Positions 1-10,368 of a stretch of DNA of 34,452 nucleotides are shown here, piece by piece. The DNA is from Ophiothrix spiculata (lineage: Eukaryota; Echinodermata; Ophiuroidea; Amphilepidida; Ophiotrichidae). The notes below the pieces were generated by a model that saw only the letters and a list, made by a program, of their open reading frames with translations, made no database searches and was not told the DNA's origin. Position numbers and translations under genes: made by a program. Position 1 is the stretch's first letter. The number at the start of each line of letters is the position of its first letter. Location: NCBI GenBank assembly GCA_000969725.1, contig JXSR01S073521.1; one strand, given 5' to 3'.

Positions 1-2467
1 TCTCCAGCCGAGTATCCATACTCATTACATACATACGAATTCAACCTTGCTTAATACCGAATAAAATCGGAGACAAATCAGCGATCATAACCTGTATTTA
101 TTTAAGTAGATGTAAATATCAAGGTGACCACGATTGGAATGATGCGTTTGTACCGTCGCAGTTAGCTCTTCGTTTTGATTAAATCTTATTGCCTTGGGTT
201 AAGAACAGTAGACGATAGATATATGCTTATGGTCATGCTTTTTAATGTGGGCACCCATAAAAGATGGATTTGTTACATGGAGAGTGATTAATGCATCAAT
301 TTTTGTCATATCTTTTCAACAATCAAATGAAATGTCATAATTTGGGTATGATTTTAAAGACAATTTATTTGACCTTCATGAAATTAAGAATAGAACCCAA
401 ATGAAGTGATTAATTAAGCTGAATTACCTGTTGAAGCTACTTAGCCAGGGGGAGGCGGGTGAGGATGGGGCATCATGAAAATTGTGCATGATTTGTTCTG
501 ACATATCTCCTTAAAAATCCATTGAAGTGTCACAAATCTTATATGATTTTAAAGGCTAGTTATTGTTTATCAAAAACAAAGTTAGAATTAACCCGAATAA
601 AGTTGATAATTAACGCTTTTAACAAGTGAAAGTCGATAAGCTAATTTAGCCAGAGCTGAAAACAGGCATAAATGTGGTTGGTGTGGATGAGATATGTACA
701 TTGTGCATCAAATCTCCTCACAACTTTTCAATAATCGCATGATATGTCATAATTTTGGTACGATTTTGAAGATAATGTATTATTCTATAAAATCAATTAA
801 AAATATTAGCCAAATAAAGGTATTTATCAACTCTAATCAACGATTACCAGGAATGAGTTAGGTATTGATGGAGTGAGTGAGATGTAACGCAAATGGGCCT
901 CACCTCAAAAAACATGACCTTATCTGAAATCATAGAATATGACCTTAGAGAATGCTACTTTCATTTCATTCTGCACAGGATTCATCGACAATTGAGTATA
1001 TTTTTGACGGCGAATCTACATAAGCATTTCTTTCGAAGATGACTTTAGCAATGATGACGAGACGCAAAGCTGTGCTGATTTGACACTTTTCGTTTTATAT
1101 GTTACAGTATTTTGAAGTTTATTACTGATTAAACCTGAATAGCAATTAATTCAGAATAGTTGATATGGACAAACAGATGTTGTTGTTTTCAACTATAGTA
1201 CTTGTATAAGTATGAATTATTTTACTAACTGGTTCATTTGATACATGCTTAATGATAAACCAGACAAACCTAAAGTAGATTTTAATACACCAAAATTAAG
1301 CATAACGCTTTGTTTTGAAAAGGTGTTCGAGTATCCTTGCTTTGTTGCGTCATTTAAGTAGTAATTATTATCAATATCATATTTGAACATAAAAAAAGCT
1401 AAAAAAGTGTAAGACATTTCAAATTTACGTTAAATGTGGCCAGCATCAAAAGGTAAATAAGTTAACCCAAGGTTGTCATAGTATATTACAAGATACGGGT
1501 CATTGAAGCTGAACATAGTCAAAAAAAAGTTTTCATTATCTTGCTTTTGTTTTCTTCAAAGTACATTTTAAATTTCTCACAAGATCAGAATACCTACCTT
1601 TAATATTCATTCTATATTATTGTCAACGAAAGATTGTATCGTATTTTTTTTTAGCCTCATAACGTTTTGACAACGAGAAACCTTCTAAGTTACCAATTTA
1701 AGTTGAAGACTCCATACTTATCACTTGAATCTATGCCTGCCATGCACGTAATCTGTTACAAATACTATCTCAAGAAAGACTACCATTAAACAAAACATGT
1801 GCGAAAAGGGGTCATCTTAATTATTTGTCAGTCTTTGCAGCCTCTCCGAGAACCCTATGTCAGTTTCGTCTTATGTATTCTAGTTTAAATAATGCTTTAA
1901 GTTTCTCAAATATGAATTATGTGGGTGTTTTTATTCTTTCTGAACGATGGGTGATTGTTATTGCGTACTTCATGCAACCAACACTAAAACATTGTTTAGG
2001 TCATAAGCGTGCACTATCCTAAATAACGTTCCTATACTTTTACACGTAAAGTAGGGGTCTGAAAACGCTCTGTATCTCTGTAATTAGATTCAAGAATTCT
2101 AGATTTAACTTTGTTTTCAAGTTTTGAAGCAAACCTTTCAGAAATCATCAAAGGAACAATATGGTGACCAGCTTGTTTTCCCGATATATCAGGCGATATT
2201 TTGTAATGTTTTTGCCGGCCTTTCATAAAAAAGCCCGACTTTACCGAGTATTTCTAGAGACATGCATATTTGTTCCATCTTTAATTTCATTATAAAATGT
2301 TCTGTGGTGCTGATTTTTTCTACACATTCACAACAATTTCTAAGCTAAATAATTAGCATAAAATCAAAATAAAACATAGTCCGGTATTATTTCTATATAA
2401 ATATAATCAGTTAATGTCCTATTCCACCTTTATTGTTTAAAAAACCTGGCAAATTTGCCACTAGCGT
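1..2467. other. No gene or repeat structure recognised
   Basis: AT-rich DNA with only short chance reading frames. I recognise no protein family, tRNA or inverted-repeat element here. Confidence 0.5.
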
Positions 2468-2471
2468 CACT

Positions 2472-3668
2472 GGGTGGTTCTTCGCTAAGTGTCTACTTTC
2501 GCGTCCCGCTACTTTAACTCACTATAAATTAAAAAAATTACAATTCTGAAATATTTATTTTGTGGTTTTGTCTTGATAAATATGATCTTTATTATAAAAA
2601 ATCATAAAAATCTTGATAAACAAAGTTAAAGGTTGTTATTTTTCCTCATGATGCAAACCCCCCGAAAACCCTATGTCCCTATGGTTACGCTTAAAGTTAC
2701 AATTGTCATTATTTAATTGGTAGTAACATTTTTTCTTTTTTGAAATACTCTTGATCACTGAGTATTTACTAATTGAACATATCCTATCTATCAAATAATG
2801 CCACAATGTATCACTTGAATCCTAAATTTTACCTTTTTTGTTCAAAAAATCCTGTCCCTGTATTTGAGTCATTTCCGTAACAAACATTTTGAAGGGCAGT
2901 CTATAAAATTGAAAACACTGAATCCAAATAATTAGCCTGGTCAATAAGTACCTGCATGAATTGGCTACTTGGCACACATCATTTATCTCCGGTATCTCTG
3001 ATGAATATCCATCAAAATACAGACTTTTGCAAAAATGAGCGAGAATATTTTTATTCAGTGTCATTTCCGTAACGCTGTATAACACTATAAATATAGGAAA
3101 TGAATGTCCGTTTTGATTGGCAGTGCAAACAGAATTCTGATCTGTACCCTAATATATAAACAATCACGCTAGGCATCGCCCTCGAGAGACGTTATACTGG
3201 TCTAAATGTTTAAACCATCATTTCCGTAACGGTCATTTCCGTAACTTTTTACAGTTACGGACATGATTTCTTGACACTTTCACCTGTTCATAGTGGTGGC
3301 AAAAACATCTGAGTCATAATCAATCTGGTTTTCTCCATTAGAAAAAACCTCCCTCAATGGTTCTTCATTTGTGTTCAGATATTGAGGATACGTAGTCGAA
3401 TTTACTCAGCTTGACATTAACTCTCTGATTGTCATTTCCATAACAAATAGTGTTACGGAAATGACTTTTAATGGTTTTCCCTATGCTACAACACTGAAAA
3501 TTAGAAGTCGCATAAAATTATTTGAAGGCTCTAGAGATCGCGCCGAGTGCTCATTCTAGTATTTGTGCACTATTGTGAACAAATTCCAAGAAAAAAAATT
3601 GTGGTTTGAAAAACGTTTTTTCTAATTTTTTTTAAAGCCAAAAATAGACACTTAGCGAAGAACCACCC
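2472..3668. mobile_element. 1.2 kb terminal-inverted-repeat element with internal iterons
   Basis: The ends are inverted copies of each other. The left end reads GGTGGTTCTTCGCTAAGTGT, and its reverse complement closes the element at about 3648-3667. CACT at 2468-2471 and again at 3669-3672 is a candidate 4-bp target duplication, although the exact edge is ambiguous by a base. The interior has no transposase-like reading frame, so it looks non-autonomous. It contains seven copies of a 14-base motif (GTCATTTCCGTAAC or its complement) at 2868, 3060, 3217, 3232, 3254, 3431 and 3452. The superfamily cannot be assigned. Confidence 0.75.
2868..3465. repeat. Seven copies of a 14-base motif in both orientations
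   Basis: GTCATTTCCGTAAC occurs at 2868-2881, 3060-3073 and 3232-3245. It occurs with one mismatch at 3217-3230 (first base) and 3431-3444 (CATAAC). The complement is exact at 3452-3465 and has two mismatches at 3254-3267. The pair at 3431-3465 forms a hairpin with 14-base arms and a 7-base loop. On the minus strand the motif reads VTEMT in one frame. Copies fall in different frames, so this is a DNA repeat rather than a peptide repeat. Confidence 0.85.
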
Positions 3669-3813
3669 CACTACGAGCAGCGATTTACGATATTGCGACC
3701 ATAAGAGTGAATTATATAGCGTTCAATCGTTCAATGAAACATTAATGACACATTATTTGGTTCACCAGGTTTTATTGCTTTTATCAATGGTCAAATTGAG
3801 GCGTGAAAATTAA

Positions 3814-4128
3814 GGGGGAACAGCACGTTACTCAATTTTACGTTTTTGCAAGTTTATTTTGTACCATAACTTTTTAACAAAGTGCTTAAAGTTAAGGGGC
3901 GGCTTCAAAACTCAACCGGCGGTTGTCTGCCGGTTCTGGGCGGTTCAATCGGAATAAACAATAGCCAACCGCCCAGAACCGGCAGACAACCGCCGGTTGA
4001 GTTTTGAAGCCGTCACTAATAAAGGTATACATTTCATGAAAAAAAAAATCACAAGGAACTTTGTTGAAAAGTTATGGTACAAAATAAACTAGCAAACACT
4101 TGTAAAATTGAGTAACGTGCTTTCCCCC
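3814..4128. mobile_element. TTAA-flanked palindromic MITE
   Basis: Nearly the whole element is an inverted repeat. The left end GGGGGAACAGCACGTTACTC matches the complement of the right end. TTAA lies immediately outside both ends (3810-3813 and 4129-4132). The centre (3901-3945 against 3967-4011) is a perfect 45-bp inverted repeat with a 21-base loop, while the outer arms have diverged by substitutions and small indels. There is no coding capacity. TTAA target choice is known for piggyBac-type transposases, so that class is an inference. Confidence 0.8.
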
Positions 4129-4132
4129 TTAA

Positions 4133-4876
4133 AGATATATATTTCGGAGGTAAAGAATTATCCTTTAAAAGCCTTAAAAGATTTAAAATGTAAAAGTGTA
4201 CAGATTCAAATTCCATTTGATTGTTAACACAATAGCGGGGAAGTAGTCAACCTTGCTTCTTACGCGTTTCCGCTATTTTAACAGTAATATGACTGCATGG
4301 ACCTATAAATGACAATGGGGTGTAGTGTTGACGTCCATTGGTCCGCCAGCAGCGACGGCGGACCTTTTCTTACTGTATACTGTAGGGTATATTGCACAAT
4401 ATTATATTAAATTGTTGTATCTTCCATCAAAGTATAATCCGTGAATTGTCGCATTGTTTGGCATAGAATATTTATTTTCTTCTCCACATGCATATCACAA
4501 ACAAGATTCGTTCACTCCATGAATATTAAATAATCGGTGCTTCGGATTTCAAAATATATTTACAAACATAAGTCTTGACATACCAAAACATCAACACCAT
4601 CCAATTGGAAATCAATAAGTGAAACAAACATACAGCCCAAGGGTAAAACAAGTTTCACTTGGTTAAATTGCAGGACCATACCTGCCTTATAGCAAAATTT
4701 CAGTCAATTTTCAAAACTGCAAAATACCAACGCTACTATATAAATTATTTTTTTAGTAAGTAAAATACACTGGAATGTAAAGATGAATGTGACAGTAAAG
4801 CGCTGGATTTCATCCACATAATACATAAAATATACACTATTCGACTGTGTTGAAATATAAACGTGGTGTTTTATCA
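4133..4876. other. No gene recognised
   Basis: AT-rich sequence between the TTAA palindrome and the 3' end of RASL10-like copy 1. It presumably includes that copy's 3' flank. I see no polyadenylation context that I would defend. Confidence 0.4.
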
Positions 4877-5556
4877 TCACATAATAGTGCATGAGCAATT
4901 GGTCGGTCGCAATGCTCGTAGGGGTATTGCTTTGGTTTGGCTCTCCTTAGCCTGAGAGCTAATTTGATCCACTATCCGTACAACATCATTAAATAATGAT
5001 GCTACGTGCCAATTAAACTTGGCTGACACTTCAACATAGCCGCATCTCCAAGTTTTTCGCACAATCTGCGATATATGTTTCCTTGGTACCTGTGACATAT
5101 AGTGAAGATCCTGTTTATTTCCTGCAACAATCATGGGTATTTCACATTCGTCCAAATCATAACAATCCAAAATCTGCTGACGAAGATCTTTGATGTACTG
5201 AAAGCTTTGTGATGATGTGACATCATAAACAAATATTAAAGCTGAGGCACTTCCGATGGCTTTTGCATATGCTTGTAGATCTTCCCAACCTTCTTAATTT
5301 GTTTTTGTTCCAATGGAGAGAATGGTATAACTGGCATATCAACAATATTGATCTCATATATTTTATTCGTAGAAATCATTGCAGATGTATAAACGCAGGC
5401 AGCTTTTGTGACTTTGTGCATTCTGGGAAATTGACATCGTATGTATTGCTCAATCAGTGCAGTTTTCCCGACAGATGGAGCACCGAGAACAACTATGTCG
5501 AGCTGCTTAAAATCCTTAAATGTAGGAATCTGCTGTTCACATGAGTCAGCGCCCAT
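4877..5556 (-). pseudogene. RASL10-like small GTPase, copy 1, frameshifted
   Basis: This encodes a Ras-superfamily GTPase resembling the RASL10A/B branch. From the ATG at 5554-5556 the first 106 codons carry the P-loop GAPSVGKT (residues 25-32) and the atypical switch-II start DMP (73-75) in place of DxxG. The downstream frame continues SALIFVYDVTSSQSF, GNKQDL (G4), RKTWRCGYVEVSAK (G5) and ends ...CTIM, a CaaX-like C terminus comparable to RASL10. The two halves are in different frames. Relative to copy 2, 16 bases are missing around 5284-5300, and the first frame stops just after VPQL. There are no introns across about 680 bases. Apart from this lesion the copy is open from start to stop, making it the best preserved of the three. 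It is a pseudogene, or an assembly indel could be hiding an intact gene. Confidence 0.8.
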
Positions 5557-6045
5557 ATTACATGTTACCTCTTGGCACCATACAAAAACATCTGCAGTTG
5601 AAAACTACGATACACTGTGTGCATCTATATTGCAATTCCCCAATACACACATAATCGTAAGCCACTAAGCCACTAAAATTCCTCTGCACCAGTATCTTAT
5701 ATGTCAAATGCTTCCATGTAGCTAGCTGTCTGATCCATTCATTCCACATTCAAAGACGCAATCATGGCGACACTATAATGTTTACGGTTCTTCCCAAAAG
5801 CTGATGAGACATGCCTTATCCATCTTTTTTTCTAAGAGTATTATCGACGCTTTAATAATATTAATTTCATCGTTATGAAGCGAAACTTGAACGGCTGGAT
5901 GTGTAGAGCGTTGTTAGTTGTCCCACTCAATGTGCTGAAATGAAACAAATATTTTTTCGTTTGAACAGCTACTTTAGCGCCGATTTGCTTAAGGAAAGCG
6001 CGCAGTTGTTGTTTACTGACTGAAAACGTGTCTTGCGCAAATGCA
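5557..6045 (-). other. Upstream block shared with the other RASL10-like copies
   Basis: Upstream of copy 1, short blocks match the sequence upstream of copy 2 at similar distances from the start codon. Examples are TTATGAAGCG near 5873 (copy 2 near 13461) and CTTGCGCAAA near 6032 (copy 2 near 13600). The duplicated unit therefore includes non-coding upstream DNA and probably the promoter. I cannot point to a TATA box or a mapped start site. Confidence 0.6.
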
Positions 6046-6598
6046 TTCAGTATAATTATAGAGGGGGATATATCGGGATAAGATCAGAGATATTCAAATA
6101 AGAAAAAATGCCTTCTCGCGCCAGAGAGATAGGCAGAGACGGGTACATTGAGCGCTGACATGATACATACGTGTTACCTTTAGATATTGGAAAATTAGAA
6201 AAGAGTGAGAGAAGCGTGCAATAAATCCCTATGCAATATTACATTTGGTAAAAGGATTATCATTGCAGTAGAAAAGGAGGTATTTATATCTAACTGAGAA
6301 CGCATGCCTTAAGTAGTATATTCTAGAATTGATAACTTAAAGGTGCAAGGTCAAAATTGATCACTACAGATGTTCAAATTATGAATTTCAGCTGAATCAG
6401 CCTTACTGTTTTGATTTTATTTTGTATTGCATAGCTGAATATACGTTGCTGTATGAACTACTCATGGTTATTATAATAAGACACACTTGACTGCTTGTTT
6501 TACTGCGATTTCATTTTTATTTTAAGTAGGGTAAAGTTCATCGAGATGTCATTGTAATCCTTATTCCTGAGAAAAATGTAGTCCAATTTTAATACAAC
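6046..6598. other. No gene recognised
   Basis: AT-rich spacer between the RASL10-like copy 1 upstream block and the next MITE. I see nothing definable in it. Confidence 0.4.
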
Positions 6599-6599
6599 A

Positions 6600-6819
6600 T
6601 ACCCTATTCACTCGTCCAATTCAACTATGTATTTTCTGAATGTATGTCACTGTAGCACAGGGTTATTTCATACCAGTGTGCCACAAATGATGTCAAAATA
6701 CTTTAATACTGCTTCATGATAGAGTAGAGTGATTTGTCAAACTATTGAAAGTTGGAGTATTTAAAAAATTAAAGGTTTGTCAGTCGGAAAATAGTTGAAT
6801 TGGACGAGTGGATAGGGTA
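6600..6819. mobile_element. 220-bp TA-flanked MITE
   Basis: Terminal inverted repeats of about 29 bp lie at 6600-6628 and 6791-6819 (CCCTATTCACTCGTCC on the left, with one mismatch in the right complement). A TA dinucleotide lies at each outer edge and is likely the target duplication. There is no coding capacity. TA duplications fit Tc1/mariner-type mobilisation, but the termini are not ones I can name. Confidence 0.8.
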
Positions 6820-7150
6820 CCTCACATTATAAAATAAATGCACTGCAAAATTTGTTCAAGAATATTACTCACTTTTTTACGGTAGCCTGTGATAACATGG
6901 GCTTTGCAGAAAATGAAAATGACCAGACGCCAATTATACAGTTGGGTTAAGATGGACAGTCACAATTTTATTTTTATATCCTTAGATCACATTCACATTC
7001 CTCTATTTGATGGTTGTTTCACCAAGGTAACAACACATCAAAACTAACATTCATGAAATTCAAAAGAAAACGTTAAAGACCTTTCAAAATAGCAAAACAA
7101 AACGAGAAAAAATACTTATATATACGCAGCGGTGCAAATACCCACATGAT

Positions 7151-7199
7151 AGACAACCCAGGGTTAGGCAACCCCATGTTGACCAACCCTGGGTTGTCT
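7151..7199. repeat. Hairpin of CCCTGGGTTG motif
   Basis: Perfect 15-base inverted arms (AGACAACCCAGGGTT at 7151-7165 and its complement at 7185-7199) surround a 19-base loop. The same core motif recurs downstream in the degenerate repeat units. Confidence 0.8.
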
Positions 7200-7532
7200 T
7201 CCACTTAGTGCGTGCACTCCATACGTAGAACATACTACATTATACTACATTAAGTCATATGTAGAACATACAACATTATACTACTATTAAGTATATCTAT
7301 GCTTAAAATATATCAACTGACTATGATTACCCTGGGTTGACAAATGAACTTGATTAACAACTTCAGGTTGGTTAGTGCAGAAGTGAAGATCACCAGGGTA
7401 GACAGCAGCACCCGTTTGATATTTGGGTCAAAAATACAATAGCGGACAGTCAGCTATGTGGATTTATATGTATTTAGGTGTATAATGGAGAAAGATAATA
7501 CGACACAAGCTTAGTATGATATTTGTTGTCAA

Positions 7533-7594
7533 TGTCATCATTCCCATGCCTTTGTGTGGCTGGTGTCATAATTCTCATGCCTTTGTGTGGCTGG
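7533..7594. repeat. 31-bp tandem duplication
   Basis: Two adjacent copies of a 31-base unit containing CATGCCTTTGTGTGGCTGG, differing at about two positions. Confidence 0.8.
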
Positions 7595-7766
7595 TAGGCT
7601 TAGTGTTGCGATGAATGTTGTTCAGAGAAATGATTCATCTAATATGATATTGACTGTGTGGGAACCCAGAAATACTCTCAACTATGATTACCTTAGGTCG
7701 ACCAGTAAATCCAATAACAACTTTAAATTGTCAATTATGTGAATGATCCATTATGCTGGTTGACAA

Positions 7767-8045
7767 ATAAATGTCGGTGCTTATATAGCGCTTTTCCAGA
7801 CTTGATCAAAGCGCTTTACATTTATTCCGTTACCAATAGAATATACCTAACTTACGCGGCTGCCTTACAAATACGGCGCCTATTGAGTATATTCCTAGTA
7901 ACTACCCATGATAACGCTTGGGTCGACGAAGCAATTAGGATTAAATGTCTTGCCCAAGGACATAACCCGTTGGCCGTAGCGGGGCTCGAACTCACGACCT
8001 ACTGATTCGCAGTCCTGCTCTGTTCCACTAGACCACACGAGCTCC
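7767..8045 (-). mobile_element. tRNA-derived SINE
   Basis: Read on the minus strand, the element begins with a tRNA-like head at its 8045 end. It has an A box TGGTCTAGTGG and a B box AGTTCGAGCCC, with the anticodon-loop remnant CTGCGAA between them. A body follows with CCTTGGGCAAGACATTTAAT, then a tail with GCGCTATATAAGCACCGACA. An RNA polymerase III promoter followed by an unrelated body and tail is the standard SINE layout. The body motif is shared with the SINE at 9358. The tail resembles the 3' end of the LINE at 22622. Confidence 0.85.
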
Positions 8046-9357
8046 ACAAAAGACAGAATGATGCCTGGAGAAAATTAACAGAACAAGCGCTGTTCAAATG
8101 AACTTCACTAATAACTTCAAGTTGTTAATGCAACTGACTATGATTACCCTTGGTTGACAAATGAACTATATTAACATCCCAGGGTGGAACGTGAAAAAAA
8201 TTACATCGCCGCTCCATGTAATTGTTAAACTTAACGCAGCTGATCCCTCTGTGGCAAAAAAATTCAAATCGATCCAGTCGTTTTCGTGCTAATTAGCATA
8301 AAGTGATTTTTCGATTGCGCTGTTCAAATTTGTTTTGCCCATAAAATCAAAACCGACAAAAAAAATATAATTTTATTTTTACAATGTAATTGTACTTGCA
8401 ATATGCAAATTTGAACAAAATTTCAAATGAAAATTCCTTCGGGAACACGGTTTTTTGAAATTTTGGCGGGACAATTTTTGACGCGACACAAAAAATGGTT
8501 TTTGAAACGGTTTGTCCGATTTTCAATTTTTTTTCTGTATTTTGTTCTTCATTTTACATGCTTTATCATTGACCAGACTTTCAACGTAAAATTTATACCG
8601 GAAGGGTGTTTTTCGACTAAGTGTTAAAAAAGCAAACTTCAACATAAGCGGAAGAACTAATCCTATATTCATGATATTGGCATTTTTTTGGTGTTTTTAC
8701 CATGAAATAACATCCTTCATATTTTGTCGATTAAACTCTTGTTGGTGGAATGTAATTGGTATTGAATAACTAAAATACCTGTATTTTTTTAAATGACATT
8801 ATCGAATATAGTGTTGTCATCAAAGAGTGACGTTGTATAGATTTTTGTCGATTCAACTCATAATATTCAAAAGAAAAATGTAATTACTTTTAATCAACTA
8901 TCGGCTATGTTACAGCATTGAAAAGTGCTGCAGTCTTGTGGAAAATGAATGTTATTTATTATCATGCATCGTTATCATCAGAGAATGACACCCGATAGAT
9001 TTGTATCGACTCATCTACAGATCATGCAATGTTACACGTAAATTAATTGATGTTGACAACAACCATGAGGTTAATTTATAGCCTCGAAAGACATCGCAAT
9101 CGTCGCAAATTGTGCATACTTTATATCAGATTAAACGCAGACATTATTGTCAAAGTCCTGCTGGAATGTTTCCTAATATACGCGTATCACATGGCAAACG
9201 AGAATAATAATCCCCCCTCCCCCTCACACCCGCCTTCATTTTTTTTTTGCCACGGCGGCACACATATTTATGCTGAAATATATCTAAGAAAGCTTGTGCC
9301 GCCCATCTACATAACAGTTTTACATACCAAGAATTTTCGTATGATGCGCTTCATAGA
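8046..9357. other. No gene recognised
   Basis: Apart from the third motif unit near 8100-8185, this is AT-rich DNA without recognisable coding or repeat structure. Confidence 0.4.
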
Positions 9358-9560
9358 GGGGAGCGTGGCCGAGCGGTTAGAGCACGGGTCTCGTAATGCA
9401 GAGGTTGTGAGTTCGAGCCCAAGACCGGTTTACATCTCCTCGTTTCCTTGGGTAAGAAACTTTACTCTAATTGATCCGCGGTTCGAAAGTCACGTTAAGC
9501 CGTTGGTCCCCTGTGCGAATACTCCTTCTTGGGGCGCTGCATACAGTGTATACCTGGTGA
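9358..9560 (+). mobile_element. tRNA-derived SINE with Thr-type anticodon loop
   Basis: The head carries an A box GTGGCCGAGCGGTTAGAGC, an anticodon arm GGTCTCGTAATGC (loop CTCGTAA, anticodon CGT) and a B box GAGTTCGAGCCC. A non-tRNA body then contains CCTTGGGTAAGAAACTTTAC, matching 22 of 28 positions of the body block in the 7767 SINE. The acceptor stem does not close properly and the body follows directly, so this is a SINE and not a tRNA gene. The 3' boundary is approximate, because Penelope-like sequence begins just beyond it. Confidence 0.75.
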
Positions 9561-9575
9561 GTCTATAAAGTGAGT

Positions 9576-9860
9576 TTACTTCATCTGGAGTTTGACTGGC
9601 AACCCAGATTCGCGGTCAGTGACCTTATTGATACTTGACCTCAAAATCGAGTCGCAGACTCTTAAGGAGCAGTTTAAGGCGGCCTCGTCTCTGTTGAGTG
9701 ATGGTTGGTTAAGTCTGATGTACATGGCCTCCTTCACACCACGTTCAAAGTACGTAGGCTCCCAGTCCAAAATTTTGACTCCCTCCAGATTGACAGTGTG
9801 CCCCGGGGATTCAATGCAGCAAATGTTTCGAGTGAAATGACGAGCTATAAAAGGACTCAT
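9576..9860 (-). pseudogene. Penelope-like element, GIY-YIG C-terminal fragment
   Basis: A minus-strand frame of 94 codons contains GHTVNLEGVKILDWEP, then FERGVKEAMYIRLNQPSLNRD. This matches the end of the GIY-YIG endonuclease region of Penelope-like elements, which typically reads H-x(n)-VKILDxE-x(n)-RxVKEAxYIR-x(n)-PxLNRD. The reverse transcriptase and the catalytic start of GIY-YIG are absent. Upstream on this strand the sequence runs straight into an inverted-repeat region. I infer a 5'-truncated, dead copy. The family call rests on motif recognition only. A cellular GIY-YIG protein is less likely given the surroundings. Confidence 0.75.
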
Positions 9861-10262
9861 AGTTTACAGAAATCATAAAAGACCTTGACCATATACATTC
9901 ATACACAGCATACACACCCCTACACATGGATCATGTTGGTTTAGGTGCCGTTTGCCATTTTCGCTACGTACAAAACGGACGTAACTTGTTATTCTTTCTT
10001 CCTCTTCGAGTTACGTACTAAAATGGCGAATTGAAAGCGTATGGAAACCAATTTTTGCCGTTTTTAGTACGTAACTCGAGGAGGGAGGAAGGGTCAAAAA
10101 AAATTTTGTGTGTTTTGTACGTAGTGAAATACACGAACGGCCCCAAAACTAACATGATCCATGTGTGCATGATGTGCATGAATGTTTATGGTCAAGGTTT
10201 TAATTTAAGAGCACGATTTATCTTTAATAAGCGTCCTTTGATAGCTCGCCCTTTCACTCAAA
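9826..10262. repeat. Foldback region next to the Penelope-like fragment
   Basis: The left arm contains CATGGATCATGTTGGTTT and CCTTGACCATA. The right arm contains the inverted partners AACATGATCCATGTGTG and ATGGTCAAGG, with further matches outward to GAGTGAAA..CGAGCTAT (left, 9831) and its complement ATAGCTCG..TTTCACTC (10241-10259). The outer part of the left arm overlaps the Penelope-like reading frame. The right arm encodes a related peptide on the other strand (PLIARPFT against SPFIARHFT). Confidence 0.7.
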
Positions 10263-10368
10263 AATATAGTTGCATTTATATGGTTTCTCTTTAGAGTGTA
10301 TCCTCTTGTATATTGTGAAACCGTTAAATAAAATTCCTTTAAAACGGAAATTTTACCAGAGAAAAGGT

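Larger units (their letters stand above)
7313..8185. repeat. Three degenerate dispersed repeat units
   Basis: Related units of about 60 bases occur near 7313-7370, 7674-7737 and 8100-8185. Each contains a form of ACTATGATTACCCTGGGTTG followed by GACAAATGAACTT..TTAACAACTT. The spacing is 360-430 bases. A SINE sits between the second and third. They may be remnants of a decayed satellite or of one element. Confidence 0.6.

Noticed and set aside
2032..2226. 64-codon minus-strand frame with a fairly protein-like composition (KHYKISPDISGKQAGHHIVP)
   Set aside because: It has no recognised domain, no splice context I trust and no continuation. It could be an exon or a transposon scrap, but there is not enough to call it.
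2822..3085. 87-codon minus-strand frame containing VTEMT twice
   Set aside because: The pentapeptide comes from the 14-base DNA motif. Other copies of the motif are in different frames, so a peptide repeat is not supported.
9358..9432. tRNA-Thr (CGT) gene on the plus strand
   Set aside because: The acceptor ends do not pair and a SINE body follows directly.
10031..10294. 87-codon plus-strand frame as a gene
   Set aside because: It overlaps the right arm of the foldback. Its similarity to the Penelope-side frame comes from the inverted repeat.
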